64,000 nt of DNA. Source: Salvator merianae (taxonomy: Eukaryota; Chordata; Lepidosauria; Squamata; Teiidae). The DNA lies in the NCBI GenBank assembly GCA_003586115.2, contig QVOM02000071.1, forward strand, positions 789,377 to 853,376. The letters run 5' to 3'. Every line of letters begins with the position of its first letter. Within the stretch, counting starts at the first letter, position 1. Positions 35,336-45,855 of this stretch are shown here, piece after piece. The notes below the pieces were generated by a model. That model was not told the origin of the DNA. It saw only the letters and a program-made list of their open reading frames with translations, and searched no databases. Position numbers and translations under genes: made by a program.

Positions 35336-35340
35336 TACTT

Positions 35341-35912
35341 AAGCCTTTTCCACATGTCATTATCCTGTACTAGAAAAGGGTCCAGGGGCCTTGCTTCAGT
35401 GTGCTAATGTGAGATAAGGCAAGTCCCACGCACACTCTATGCTCACTCTGGCTGCACAGGGAAGAGCATAGACCAGTCTAGGGCACACAAAATAGCACTC
35501 TAGCCATGTCTACTGGTAGACCTCAATAACGAGGCTTACAATTGGCACATGGTCTGTGTTGGACTGTGAAGGTGTGTAGATAACATATCTCTATAGGCCA
35601 TAATAAGACGGGGAACCCTTTTTGATGGAGCTCCAGAAAGTGCCGCCAGAAGTGGCATTCCACCAAAAAACAGCCATCCTGAAACCTTCAAAGGCTAAGA
35701 ATAAAAGTTCCTGGCCTTCAAAGGGCACAGTGCTGGCTCCAAGAGCATGCCCAGCATTTGGAACCAGCTGCCACAACTGAGCCAACATAGGCCATTCAGT
35801 GTGTAGACCACCCTTATCTTGCACTAGGGCTAGTCCTTCCCAGCATGGGATAGATTATCTAGCATGGGATAGCATGGTGCAGGATAGCCTGCACTGTGTG
35901 AAAAAGGTGCCA
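35341..35912. mobile_element. possible TIR element (weak)
   Basis: The left AGCCTTTTCCACATGTCATT and the complement of the right end (GGCACCTTTTTCACACAGTG) are related but imperfect. No coding sequence and no confirmed TSD. Confidence 0.3.
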
Positions 35913-37422
35913 GCTAAAAAACAAAGTTTATACTTGTTTGTGTAAGTCTGTCGTCAGTTTTTTTTAAAGTCTGTCAAATATATAAATTCTATATGTGCAA
36001 GACTCATAAGCTTTTCTAAATAGGGGGAAGCACATCCCTTTCCATAATCTGGATCATGGAAAGGACCCTCTTATATACAGTCTGTCGAGCTTCAGATGGC
36101 ACTACTAGCAGAACGTTTTGCAGTGATCTTAATACCCCTACCAATATTTAGACCGAAACTGGGTATATCAATACAACAAATTGCGCTCAGTATTTCTTTA
36201 AAGACCCACATTGTGTGTTTTTGGCAGAAACACCTATCTCTGCAACAGGCTTCTGAATAATTCTCAAGGGTAGCCCCAGGGTAACAAAATATTAAAGTAA
36301 ACTTTAAAAAGAAAGGATGTTTTATACAGTTTATCCTAACAGTTTTCACCTTTCTTTACAGCATTGTGTGCTACAGTTAATCATGAAGTATTTGAAAGAT
36401 AAACTTCTATTTCATAAAACTTAACAGTTAGATTGGTTCAAGTTTCTTTCTTCCTCACACTGTAAAAACATTCAGGTTGACTCAGAAGGCAAAGACATTT
36501 TTCAGCAATAGTTTGCCAGCATTAGGCAACAGATGATAATAAACAGTGTAATCTGAACCACAATTTCTTGAAAGTAAGCACCACTTGAATGCAATTGGAC
36601 TTATTTCTAAGCAGACATGGTTAGAATTAAACAAATAAAATCAGAGAAAATTAAAAAGTGGAGGTCTGTTTTTACAGCCTTCAGTAGTTGACTGAGCATT
36701 ACAATTCATCTTACTCATCTCACTCTCCCTATTTTTCATCCTACTTGCTCTCATCTCTGGCATCTTCCATCTCCCATCCAGTTAATATTTTCTTGTGACA
36801 CACTTTTCCCAGACCCCAATGCATTCTCACTTGCTAAAACAACTGTTCAGTCTTCACTGTTGGCTCATTGACTAGATGAAGGGCTAAAATACGGGCCCAG
36901 GTAAAATACGAGCTGAGCCTGATGTGGTTTCTGACCAGCTTCTTGGACTGCATTAGTCTATAATAGCATTTGCTTAATGCAATCCAGGAATATTGCTGCT
37001 GATTCCATCTGTCAATACTTCTGGGTTAACTCAAAGACTAAGATTTTAAAAACTAAAAACAAGATTGTATTTCTAATATCATTTAAATTAAGAAGCTGTC
37101 ATTTCAATTGCTTAATAATGGTACAAATCAGTTCATCTACAGACTTATTACTCACCTGGTGATTTCATGTAATATTGTTCAATATCAGACATGTCTGTGT
37201 TCAGTGCACATTCGAGATAGCTGAGGATAACTTTTCTACTGAAGTAGTATCTCACACCCATTAGAAAAATGGGCAAACAGCAGGTCAGCAGGAATGACTT
37301 GGTCACAACAAAGCATATTACTATGGAGATAGGAAAAGAAATAAATGATATCTGTCAGAGAAGATAAATTAGTATTTATTTTGGAAATCAGATGCATAAA
37401 TCTTAGATACGCAAAGTTAACT
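35913..37422. other. unassigned DNA with one old amniote repeat motif
   Basis: At 36575-36640 the words GAAAGTAAGCACCACTTGAA, TTGGACTTATTTCTAAGCAG and ACATGGTTAGAATT match a repeat found widely in amniote genomes, family not determined. An 85-codon minus frame at 36092-36349 has no recognised domain. The rest is not recognised. Confidence 0.35.
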
Positions 37423-38007
37423 ATGAGGATGTGCTGAATTAGTTTGTATGAATCCAGTTCATAAGGTATTCTGCAGGTTTTGGAGGCTTTTTATCAAACC
37501 AAATCCCATTCAAACTTTGGGGGAGCTTTGAGTAAAACGATTCACTCAGTTGCATTCCCCTTTCTCCCCTCACACCACAGGCTCCTCCCTTCTCTCACCA
37601 CTACCAGGCAGCCTGATCTGGGCCAATGTTGTAATCTGTGTGGTTCATCCAAACACCAGCCCAGTCTGGGTTGCAACCATTGGTTGCACAGCTCTTCTAA
37701 ACACTGGCTGCTGCCCTTGCCCTGTCCTAGACCTTCCAGAATGGAAGTCTATAGGTCTTCCCAGCAGGTCATGTTCAAGGACATATACACTTCCACTTCC
37801 TCAAAGGCCTTGAGTGTGACAAAACCCTGTAGCCAGTGGCTGAGGCCCAGCATTTGGAAGAACTGAATAGATGACATTGGCTGTCTGGATTAACATTTGA
37901 AAGAACTGTATGGACAACAGTGGCAACTCAGGCAAAACTGATTCTGATAGCACTGAGTTTTGTTTGGATTGAATCAAACTGTGCAGAATCAGTTCTTGCA
38001 CATTTCT
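37423..38007. mobile_element. non-autonomous TIR element, GGAGATGTGCA family, copy 2
   Basis: Starts near ATGAGGATGTGCTG and ends GCACATTTCT. It is flanked by AGTTAACT (37415-37422) and AGTTAAAT (38008-38015), seven of eight positions equal. Subterminal sequence is similar to the element at 19747-20591. An 8-bp duplication suggests the hAT superfamily. Confidence 0.6.
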
Positions 38008-38103
38008 AGTTAAATGTGCAATACAGTTTGCTTATAAAATAAGTAATATTCTTCCAGATTCCATTGCACTTAAAGATGAGTTCTTGGCAATATTTCAGAC
38101 CTA

Positions 38104-38156
38104 GAGCCCGTTTGCACTTTAGTGCTAGTGAGCAATCGGATGTTCACTAGGACAGT
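38104..38156. mobile_element. extra terminal fragment of the foldback family
   Basis: GAGCCCGTTTGCACTTT followed by a hairpin (CTAGTGAGCA and TGTTCACTAG) resembles the far terminus of the family, in inverted form, and lies directly before copy 2. It may be a solo end of another copy. Confidence 0.55.
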
Positions 38157-38884
38157 GGGCCTGTTTGCACTTTCCACGCTAGAATGGGCTAATTAGCCCA
38201 TTCTAGCGTGGAACAGACCCCATCGTGCAGACACCGTCTGCACTATAGGGCCTGAAAACTCATCTGAGGCTGGATAATGGCGTTCACCAGTGTCATTGGA
38301 GTGGAATGAGGCCAGGCGCGCCCGATCGGGAAGGCCCGATCCCGCTACAGAGGGGTGAGAGGCCCAGTGCGCATGCGTGATTGCGTCATCGCCATGCACA
38401 CCGCGCAGGCCTCCCGGTCGCCATGGCAACGGCCTGGCGCTTTTTTAGGCCGCTGCCGCGGCGACCGCCCTTCGCACCTGCAATCAGGCATCGAAATGCC
38501 AGATGGGGCACAGCGCGGCCCCATTCGGTGGCCCAGGCCCGATCGCGGCGGCGTGGGCACGACTGGGGCCTTGTGCCGGCCTGAAGTAGGCCCCATTGCC
38601 CATCATGCATTGCGTGATCACATGATTACGCATGCATGATCGGCGGGCTAATCGCCCAGAAGATGGCCGCCACCGTGGACAGGAAGGTAGGTGTGAACGA
38701 ATCCTCACATGAAGCTCACTTTGAGCTTCAGGTGAGGATTCGGACACCTTTCTACTTGTCCAGGGGTAGTAACGATTGGCAGAGGATGAGGTCTGCTGCC
38801 GGTCATTACGGCCGTTTGCCTGTGCGAATGCACTTGTCTAGCAAGCATCCTTGATGCTTGCTAGTTACAAGTGCGAACAGGCCC
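38157..38884 (+). mobile_element. foldback element, copy 2
   Basis: The 728-bp copy starts GGGCCTGTTTGCACTTT and ends AAGTGCGAACAGGCCC, a clear TIR. A perfect 42-bp palindrome is at 38172-38213. The far end has a 12-bp stem with a 3-nt loop (CTAGCAAGCATC). A 20-bp stem with one mismatch is at 38699-38741. Unlike the other copies it has only one of the large internal arms. Motifs like those of vertebrate factors occur in the body: TGCGCATGCG (38368-38377), GTCGCCATGGCAAC (38417-38430) and AAGATGGC (38660-38667). It has no transposase. Confidence 0.82.
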
Positions 38885-39249
38885 AGTGTGTCTGCATTTT
38901 GTGGAGGCCCAAACAACTGGGAGTGTCTCACTACTAGCTATGGACCACAAAATTGTCATCCACAGCTACACCAGAAGCAGCTGAACTGTTCCCAGTACAC
39001 AGCATTTGCATCAACATCTGGCCACTGTCATAGTGGGGCTGCCAGCATTCGCACTGCAAGTGTCAGAAGCTCAGTTCTGGGTTGTTCCAGCCCTGGCAAT
39101 GTGGATGGCTGCCACACCAGGTAGACTGTTCTACCTTGGAATGGTTGGATTGTGCAAAAAGTGCAAAAAGGCCCTATATTTCATTGTTTGGGTTTAAAAA
39201 CAGAGCTAAACTACAATTCACCACTGTAAACTACAATCCACAGGTCTAA
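38885..39249. other. unassigned DNA
   Basis: No gene or repeat family recognised; the open frame across it has no domain. Confidence 0.35.
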
Positions 39250-39257
39250 TAGAAGAA

Positions 39258-39292
<35 letters not shown>

Positions 39293-39294
39293 AG

Positions 39295-39329
<35 letters not shown>

Positions 39330-39330
39330 C
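39250..39330. repeat. (GAA)n/(AAC)n microsatellite, SINE tail
   Basis: GAA triplets then AAC triplets; it is the complement of the (TTC)n-type tail of the SINE that follows in antisense, later expanded. Confidence 0.9.
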
Positions 39331-39605
39331 TTGGTTTTTATACCCCGCTTTTTTCGGCCGAAGCTGACTCAAAGCGGCTTACAAGGTTATTTATCGCCCG
39401 AAGGTTTACATCTGTCTATCTTCCGCATCACACAATGTGATGCTCCCTATTTATCTACTTGCAATTACTTACTTTCGAACAGCTAGGTTGGCTGGAGCTA
39501 GAGGCCAGTAGAGGGCGCTCATCCCCTCTACACGGCATACAGGGGCCTTGAACTCTGATCCTCCTATTGAAAGATCAGTGCCTTAGCCTTCTGCGCCACC
39601 GTGCC
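39331..39605 (-). mobile_element. tRNA-derived SINE, antisense copy
   Basis: The reverse complement matches 10671-10962 almost throughout, including the A-box-like region at the right end (CTTCTGCGCCACCGTGCC on the plus strand). Confidence 0.87.
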
Positions 39606-40109
39606 CTATGGATTGAATATTTCTTCTATCTTAGCATGCACATAAGGAAGAGTTTGGAAGCATTCTCTTCCATTTTTAACAACTGGCAGTAAAATTCAGG
39701 TCCTGCTGGAGAGGAGGTCCTGAAAGACCTTTCTGTTCCCTAAGTTGCTTACTACAATGTACTGCATTTGCTATACAAATTAGATGACCTTGAGAATTAC
39801 TCCTTTTTAAGATGTTTTGCAGGCTCAGAATATTGTCTGGTTGGCTACTCACCCAAATTCTACTCTCTTGCAAGTATGGAAATGGCCATAGTTACAGCTG
39901 CCCCTGGACACTCATATGCATTCTCTCCTTCTACAACGAGGTATAACTCAGCTTCAGTCATCTGTTCTAGCCACACCAGGTTACTGTCAAAATGTACACC
40001 TGCCTAGTATACACACTGTGCCAGAAACCATGAATAACAAAAGATTAAGCATAGCAATGTACATAATTTTACCACACCTGAACTCAGAGTTAGATTGATC
40101 TATTTTACT
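39606..40109. other. unassigned DNA
   Basis: Nothing recognised. Part of it may belong to the coding-like remnant that follows, because an open frame at 39916-40098 leads up to it. Confidence 0.35.
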
Positions 40110-40545
40110 GATTTTCAATTCTGAAAACAATCTTGATTTAGTGAGAAATAAGCCTAGAGCTTTTGCTTTTACAGAAGATAACTTTCAAGATTTACCCACA
40201 CCTCTGTTGGTTACCAAGTTTTTACAAAATTTTAAAGCTGTTCCTGATGATGATTTAAAGAAATCTGATAATGAACAGATTAAAGGATTTTGAAGGAAAT
40301 TTCCATGACTCTTATAATTTGATAAACTTAAACAGGGCACAGAAACTAGTCTAAATGCACTTAATCCAAAATCTGATTTTAGCTTCTTTATTTTTGAAAA
40401 TGTTACTGAGCAACTGAATTAATTGCCAAGAAAAACATCAGTTTCAAGATGATTTTCTGAATGTCTCTAGTCTCAGCAGGAAGGAAACTACTACAGAAGA
40501 ACAAAGTTACGAAGCAAAATACAGGGGGTTGTTTTTATTTTGTAT
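40110..40545 (+). pseudogene. coding-like remnant of unidentified origin
   Basis: One frame reads NLDLVRNKPRAFAFTEDNFQ then LPTPLLVTKFLQNFKAVPDD and DNEQIKGF before a TGA. The same frame resumes as KLKQGTETSLNALNPKSDF and FFIFENVTEQLN, with further stops. Amino-acid composition and the periodic hydrophobics look protein-like, and the stops are isolated. It may be a processed pseudogene or an old exon. I do not recognise the protein, and no transposon motif is seen. Confidence 0.35.
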
Positions 40546-42779
40546 TAATTTATAGCATTCAAGACTCATAAGAATTTTTGAAATTAGTGAAACAATTTTC
40601 TTTTTGAAAAGCTAATTTGTGTATCAAAGAATTATTGTTCTCTTAAGAGATGGATCACACATCATAAAAACTGCAACTTTATTAGAAACACTGATCAATA
40701 TGAAACACTGTAACGTTAGTGTAATTTTTTTGTTTCAGATTTTTAAATATGAAATGTCATATTGCATAAATTTCCTCTCCTTTGTACTATCTTGATAAAT
40801 TCCACAGGCATAATAGAAAATGGATTTTTTACAGTCCATAATTCTGTAAGTGGAAAGCTGGTCTCCTGAGGCCAAGGAAAGGTATGAGGAGTTTGGCAGA
40901 AGAATTTGAGGAACGACTGGTGGGGCTCTGGTGTGTTCATGGGGTGGATACTCTAGGTTTTGAGAGGTTGTTGGACACTTGGTGTGTGTCTGGTTTAGCT
41001 GCTAGAGCTTTGTTCTAGGCTAACCTGAGCACATGGTCTGAGGGAGAAGGGGTTTGCAGTTGTTGGTAACTCATAGGAGCAGCCTAAGCACTGAAATATA
41101 TTTAGTAAGAAAATGTAAAAAAATAATTTAGATTTTTTAAGTAAAATTAAATTCTAACAAAAAGTAAAAATAACTTCAAAAGCTTAAATAATTTAAATAG
41201 TAACAAAAAGCATAAATAGTTCAAAAAAATTAAAAATATAATTTAAATAGGAGCAAAAACTAAATAAAAATAATAAAAAACAAATAGTAACAAAAACTAA
41301 AATAATAATTTAAGTAATTTAAAAAACTAAAATAATTTAAATAGTAACAAAAATAAAATAATTTAATAGCAATGAAAATAGCCAGCCAGCAGGAGAGGGG
41401 CTTTTCAGTGTTTTGCATTGATATGTTTGACTATCTGCCTGCTGCACAGAGGCCATGGGTGTATTTAATAAGAGAAATGTACTGGGAATTCTTGTTTAGG
41501 GGAAAAAGCTTTCCCATCATCCTCTAACAGCAGGCTCTTTTAGGCTATTGGCTTTAAAAATGGAAAATTAACTGGGGTGGATGATGTACAAATGAGGCAG
41601 AGAAAAGAGCAAATAAAAAACAGAGTTCCCCATAAAAATATTATTTATCAAAACACAAGAAAAGTGGCAGCAGATCAAAGACATAGGCAGAGCAACAAAA
41701 TGTGATTTGAATCAAGTTATATTGACAAGAACAAAAGAAAAAAAAAAGGTTTTAAACTGAGTAGATTCAAACTGAGTAGAGAGACCCAGCAATAACAAAG
41801 AAGAAAAACACAACCCAATCCAATCTTTCAAGTACTTCGCTCTTTTTCCCTTCCCAAAGACATATAGATTTACCTATCCCTGGATCCAAATGGGCTGGAG
41901 GGAAGAGAGAGAAAAAAACAAGGGGGGGGGAAGACAAACAAACATGGGGGTGAAGGAAGGAAACAAAAAGCAAGAGAGCAAGATTTTCAAAAGCCACAGG
42001 TTTTATAGTCTGGGCTGGGCAGGGTGAAGAAGCATTCAGAATTGGTTATCTGGACTTGGTGAAAAGGATGCTGGGAATCAGGGCAATGGATGCCAGTCAC
42101 ATGGATTTCTGTGCTATGGAGGAGAAGGCTGGGAAGGGCTGGGGCACATGCTCAGGGCAACTGCAGGTCAGGAACCCAGCAGATAACTAATTAACATACA
42201 GACAATGGCAGACATAAGAGACAAAAAGCTTTCCTGATGGGTAATCAAGAAATGAACTCAAATTCCGGACAAGTAAGTAAGATGTCTACTTACTATTTTC
42301 TGTTAATTTGCAGTTTGCCAATATTTGTAATGACAAAAATGATATATTTTAGATATCTTTTGGTATTTTTATCAAAGTGTATCAGTTTATATATAGCTCT
42401 GCAGAGGTTTATTTGTTCTGAAAGAAGCCAACAAGACCTTTTAACATTGATATGCAGGATGTGTTTCCTTGTAGGCAGAAGGGAGGGGGAGGGAGCCTAT
42501 GGAAAAATTCGCAATAGCTGGTGCTTTTTAAAATGGGCTTTGAGTTTTCAAGATGGCACAGGAATCCAGGCCACTGCTGGTCCATTTCCGGTACTTTCAA
42601 TATGTCATAATATGCCAATGCTTTATGTGCCCAACTTGACACAAAGTTGCTTATACCTTATGTATCAAAGTGTGTACAAATTCATATTTAATAAGATGGT
42701 CTCATACAGTTTGATCAGTGTAATTAGCTACTCATTCTCAAGGAATGTTTTTTTCTTTCTGTTGAAGCCAAGGTAGAAG
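40546..42779. other. unassigned DNA, including an A/T-rich minisatellite
   Basis: Apart from the repeat at 41100-41375, nothing is recognised. The 179-codon frame at 42237-42776 has hydrophobic stretches but no family resemblance, and the segment at 42000-42230 has the texture of an LTR without a partner. Confidence 0.35.
41100..41375. repeat. degenerate A/T-rich minisatellite
   Basis: The phrase AATTTAAATAGTAACAAAAA recurs with variation at about 41190, 41240, 41280 and 41335, with AAATAATTTAA spacers. Confidence 0.7.
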
Positions 42780-43320
42780 ACCTTATGAGGCAGAGAGTGA
42801 AAGAGAGGGGCAGGCTTGAGGATCTTCAGGGATGCAGTAGAAGCATCTCACTCCATGGTGGGCAGCCCTCCAGCTACCTTGGAGAGTGAAGGTCTCAGGT
42901 GAGAAGAACATCAGGCTGAGGAAGGACAGGTTCCCTTGGCTGGGATCCCTTCCTTAGAAGATGTGCCTGTATCTTCTTGCACAGAGTGTACTCCTCCACA
43001 GGTGGCAGGAGTGGGCTTGTAGTGGGTGATTTGATTATTAAAAATAGAGAGAGACAGATTTGTGATGGGCATGGTGACCACATGGTGACTTGCCTGCTGG
43101 GTGCAAATACCATGTGGCATCTAGATAGGCTGGTAGACAGTGCTGTGAAGGAGCCAGTGGTCCTGGTACATGTTGGTACCAATGATGTTAGGAAGGCTAA
43201 ATGGGGGGGCGGGGTGTCCTGGAAGCCAAATTCAGGTTGTTAGATAGAAGACTGAAATCCATGGTTACTGAACATTGTGAGGGCTGTGAAGCTAAAATGG
43301 AGTTTTGTGAGGAGGATTAT
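42780..43320 (+). mobile_element. CR1/L3 ORF1 esterase-domain fragment
   Basis: The frame at 42977-43243 contains SGLVVGDLIIKNRERQICD, the start of the ORF1 esterase with its serine block altered (GDSL-type position reads GDLI), and VVLVHVGTNDVRKAKWGG, the conserved H-V-G-T-N-D block. An upstream acidic and basic stretch is the decayed N-terminal part. Confidence 0.72.
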
Positions 43321-43329
43321 GGGAGTTTG

Positions 43330-43760
43330 GGGCAATTTACAGAGTGCATTTCAGCTTGAGCAAAAAGAAGAATGTGCACAGCTAAGTATGAAGGGCTGGG
43401 ATCTAATAGATAAGATGAATTAGTAGCAGAAGAAGTTAGCCTTGAAGTAGAAAAAGCTTTTTGTTCTAGCCTGACTTGTAATCAGCTTATTTGAGGCCCT
43501 ACTGTATCCCGTTAGTGATATTACGCTTTCTTTATATTTTTGAATGCAGTTGGTCAAGAGTATGAATATGCATGCCTGAATCACACCTATTATAATTTGC
43601 TCATTTTGTATTACTCTATATAAGCTTTGTTTTGATAACCAAAAGGCGTGACTCCATTGTTTTTGATTAATGGCACAGTTGCCCTAGTGCACTAGTAAAG
43701 AATAAAGCTGCAGCTTTGCCTTGATTTACATTTGGTCCCGTTGACTTCTACAACAGCATC
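43330..43760 (+). mobile_element. LTR-like block (TATA, polyA signal)
   Basis: ACTCTATATAAGC gives a TATA box and, about 85 bases later, GTAAAGAATAAAGCTGCAGC holds an AATAAA polyadenylation signal. It ends near TTCTACAACA. This promoter-then-polyA order is that of a U3-R-U5 structure and suggests a solo LTR. No TSD or partner LTR was found. Confidence 0.4.
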
Positions 43761-44106
43761 CAAGGTTACATTCTCAAAAATGCTACCTGATCCTACACAG
43801 GGCAACGGTCTTTCACTTGTTTTACCTCAATTTCATACCTATTCAATAGTTTGTAAATGTGACCTGATAGATGAGATTCAGCTTATTGAATAATTATTTC
43901 AAACTCAAATAAAAACCTTAAAACTCCTCGATTATGCAATACTTGTAATATTGCTGATCGAATCTGGAAATATTAAAACCATTGCAGAGGTTCACCGCTA
44001 GTCATTTTCTGAATGAAGATGATTGACTTGTAGACATGTTTTGTCAGGCACCTACACATAATCCCAAAGGTGCCTTTTTATATCCATAAGAATTGTCACA
44101 ACATCC
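43761..44106. other. unassigned DNA
   Basis: Nothing recognised. Confidence 0.35.
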
Positions 44107-44292
44107 ATGAGTAATACTGGTCTCTTTATAGGAAAAATGCTTTGGGTCATAGTGGATGCTCATTCTAAGCGGACCAACATCCATCTTAAAGAGGCAATGA
44201 TTGACAGATTTCACGTTTACCCCCTGAACTTGTCAACCCAAAGCATGAGCAGCACAGAAGAAGCTGTGAAGCAAGTGAGTATTCAAACTTAG
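44107..44292 (+). pseudogene. possible gypsy integrase fragment
   Basis: The frame reads FIGKMLWVIVDAHSKRTNIH, resembling the integrase core block in which an Asp (VDAHSKW) is catalytic. The usual Trp after Lys is an Arg. A later piece STEEAVKQV fits the next helix. Only about 60 codons remain; the match is short. Confidence 0.4.
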
Positions 44293-44339
44293 TAAACTGT
44301 GCAGTAATTTAAACAACTTATGAAAAACATACTGAGCTG

Positions 44340-45130
44340 GAGAAAATGATGTAGGAAGTAAAGCAAACTACCACTTCAGCTCAAGAAATGGTATCGGAAC
44401 ACAGCCAGCAGGTACAAGAACTATCTAATGAACTTTACTCTGATAAAAACTAGCTGTGGGACGTTTAATATATTAGAATGTGCCACCAGAATTTGAGAAT
44501 CCATGATTCAAGGAGGTCCAAGCAGGAGCTCAGAACAACACTCCTTTAAAAACATTTTTGCTGGACTGGTTTAATGCTACTATACCAGACATTATGATTT
44601 TGGAGAAGCCCATACAATGAGTGCATAGGGCTTTATGCCCCTGCCCAGATTCCTCCAGGTCACCACAGACATAATTATAGCTTTTGAAAGCTATTTTAAA
44701 AAGCAGGAAATCTTCCAAGCCTTGCAAAAGATTCCAGAGCTTAAATTCAAAGATTCAACTACTACAGTCTTTCAGGACTTATGTAATGAAATACATACTG
44801 CAAGACAGTTTTATAAAATGACAACAGGAAGACTTCAAAGGGCAGGGGATTCCTAACACTGGAGCCACCCATGTTCTTAATTATACAACACAAAGGGACT
44901 GAGTTTCGTGCAGCCAGTCTGGAAGAAGCCAACCACATATGTGATGAAATTCTGGAGGAATTGATTCCCAAACAACTAGAGTCGGCAGAACAGCATAACA
45001 TGGTCGCTGGAACTCAGTTAGCCACTTATTCCACTTCAGCAAAAGTGGTAAAAGCTGCAAGATCCTTAGCAAGATCTGTGTTCTAAGAAATGAATGAGTC
45101 ACCTTATTGCTTGAAGAATATTCCACAGAT
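44340..45130 (+). pseudogene. L1/Tx1-type ORF1
   Basis: The frame at 44635-44856 contains the RNA-binding domain piece DIIIAFESYFKKQEIFQALQ and then ELKFKDSTTTVFQDL, the start of the C-terminal domain. A frameshift leads to the last part at 44871-45086 (HKGTEFRAASLEEANHI). Upstream text at 44500-44640 holds shifted pieces of the domain entry. This chaperone-like protein is followed at 45856 by the start of an ORF2, giving the expected order. Confidence 0.65.
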
Positions 45131-45272
45131 GTTTGATAAATTTAAGAAACAAATATAGTACCCCACTTGCAAAAGGCAGAATGCTCCATTTTCCCCTGCA
45201 TGCTCCTTCTCAATCACACCCCGTCTAGCATATCTTTTATTATAAAATTTGACTTGCAATTAGCATCTCTAT

Positions 45273-45310
<38 letters not shown>

Positions 45311-45855
45311 TTGTTTTGCTGTAAAAAAATTGAAAAGATTCTGTTTCCCTGTCTTGCTATAGTTCAGGAAGGGGTGATGGTCACAATTTATGGCTAGTGT
45401 TGCTTTTAGATTTATTTCCACCAGATTGCACAGCTGTTCCAATTAGTTTTGCCTTCCTCTACTGAGGGGCACTTTTTTCTAAAGCCTGAAGCAGAAGGGC
45501 GAGGATGGCTACACTTTGGAAGCCAGCTGCAGCCAGTTCCATCTAAGAAATTGTTCCCCGCAGAGGGATACAGGAAGAACCCCTAGAATTGTTATTTCTT
45601 ATAATCGTAATAAGTGTAAGTTGTCTGTTGTTCCTTATTATCTGTTTATTCTTTTCATTTACTCCTATTTCAGTGTCCTTTTTCTCTTCTATCTCCCTTT
45701 TTTTTTCTTTTTTCTCTTTTCCTCTCTCCCACCCCCTTTCCTTTTTTTTGTAATAAATTGTCAATCTCAAGCTATACATGTTTATTTGATGAGGATATGA
45801 AGCCTCCTCCTGACTTTAGCATATGTATTTAAGCAGTGGCAGACATATTAATGAA
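45131..45855. other. inter-ORF region with microsatellite
   Basis: Lies between the ORF1 and ORF2 fragments of the L1/Tx1-type copy. It contains the (TAC)n run and a pyrimidine-rich stretch at 45640-45760; no coding is supported. Confidence 0.4.
45273..45310. repeat. (TAC)n microsatellite
   Basis: About a dozen perfect TAC triplets. Confidence 0.95.

Noticed and set aside
36092..36349. 85-codon minus frame with Cys-rich text
   Set aside because: It briefly resembled a retroviral or zinc-binding fragment, but the Cys spacing fits no family and both ends run into stops without splice sites.
39250..39330. CRISPR-like regular repeats
   Set aside because: The regularity is a GAA/AAC microsatellite with no spacers. 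CRISPR arrays are not expected in this eukaryotic DNA.
42237..42776. 179-codon frame, plus strand, with hydrophobic segments
   Set aside because: No start context, no family resemblance, low codon bias, and the minus strand is also open in part. AT-rich DNA yields such hydrophobic frames by chance.
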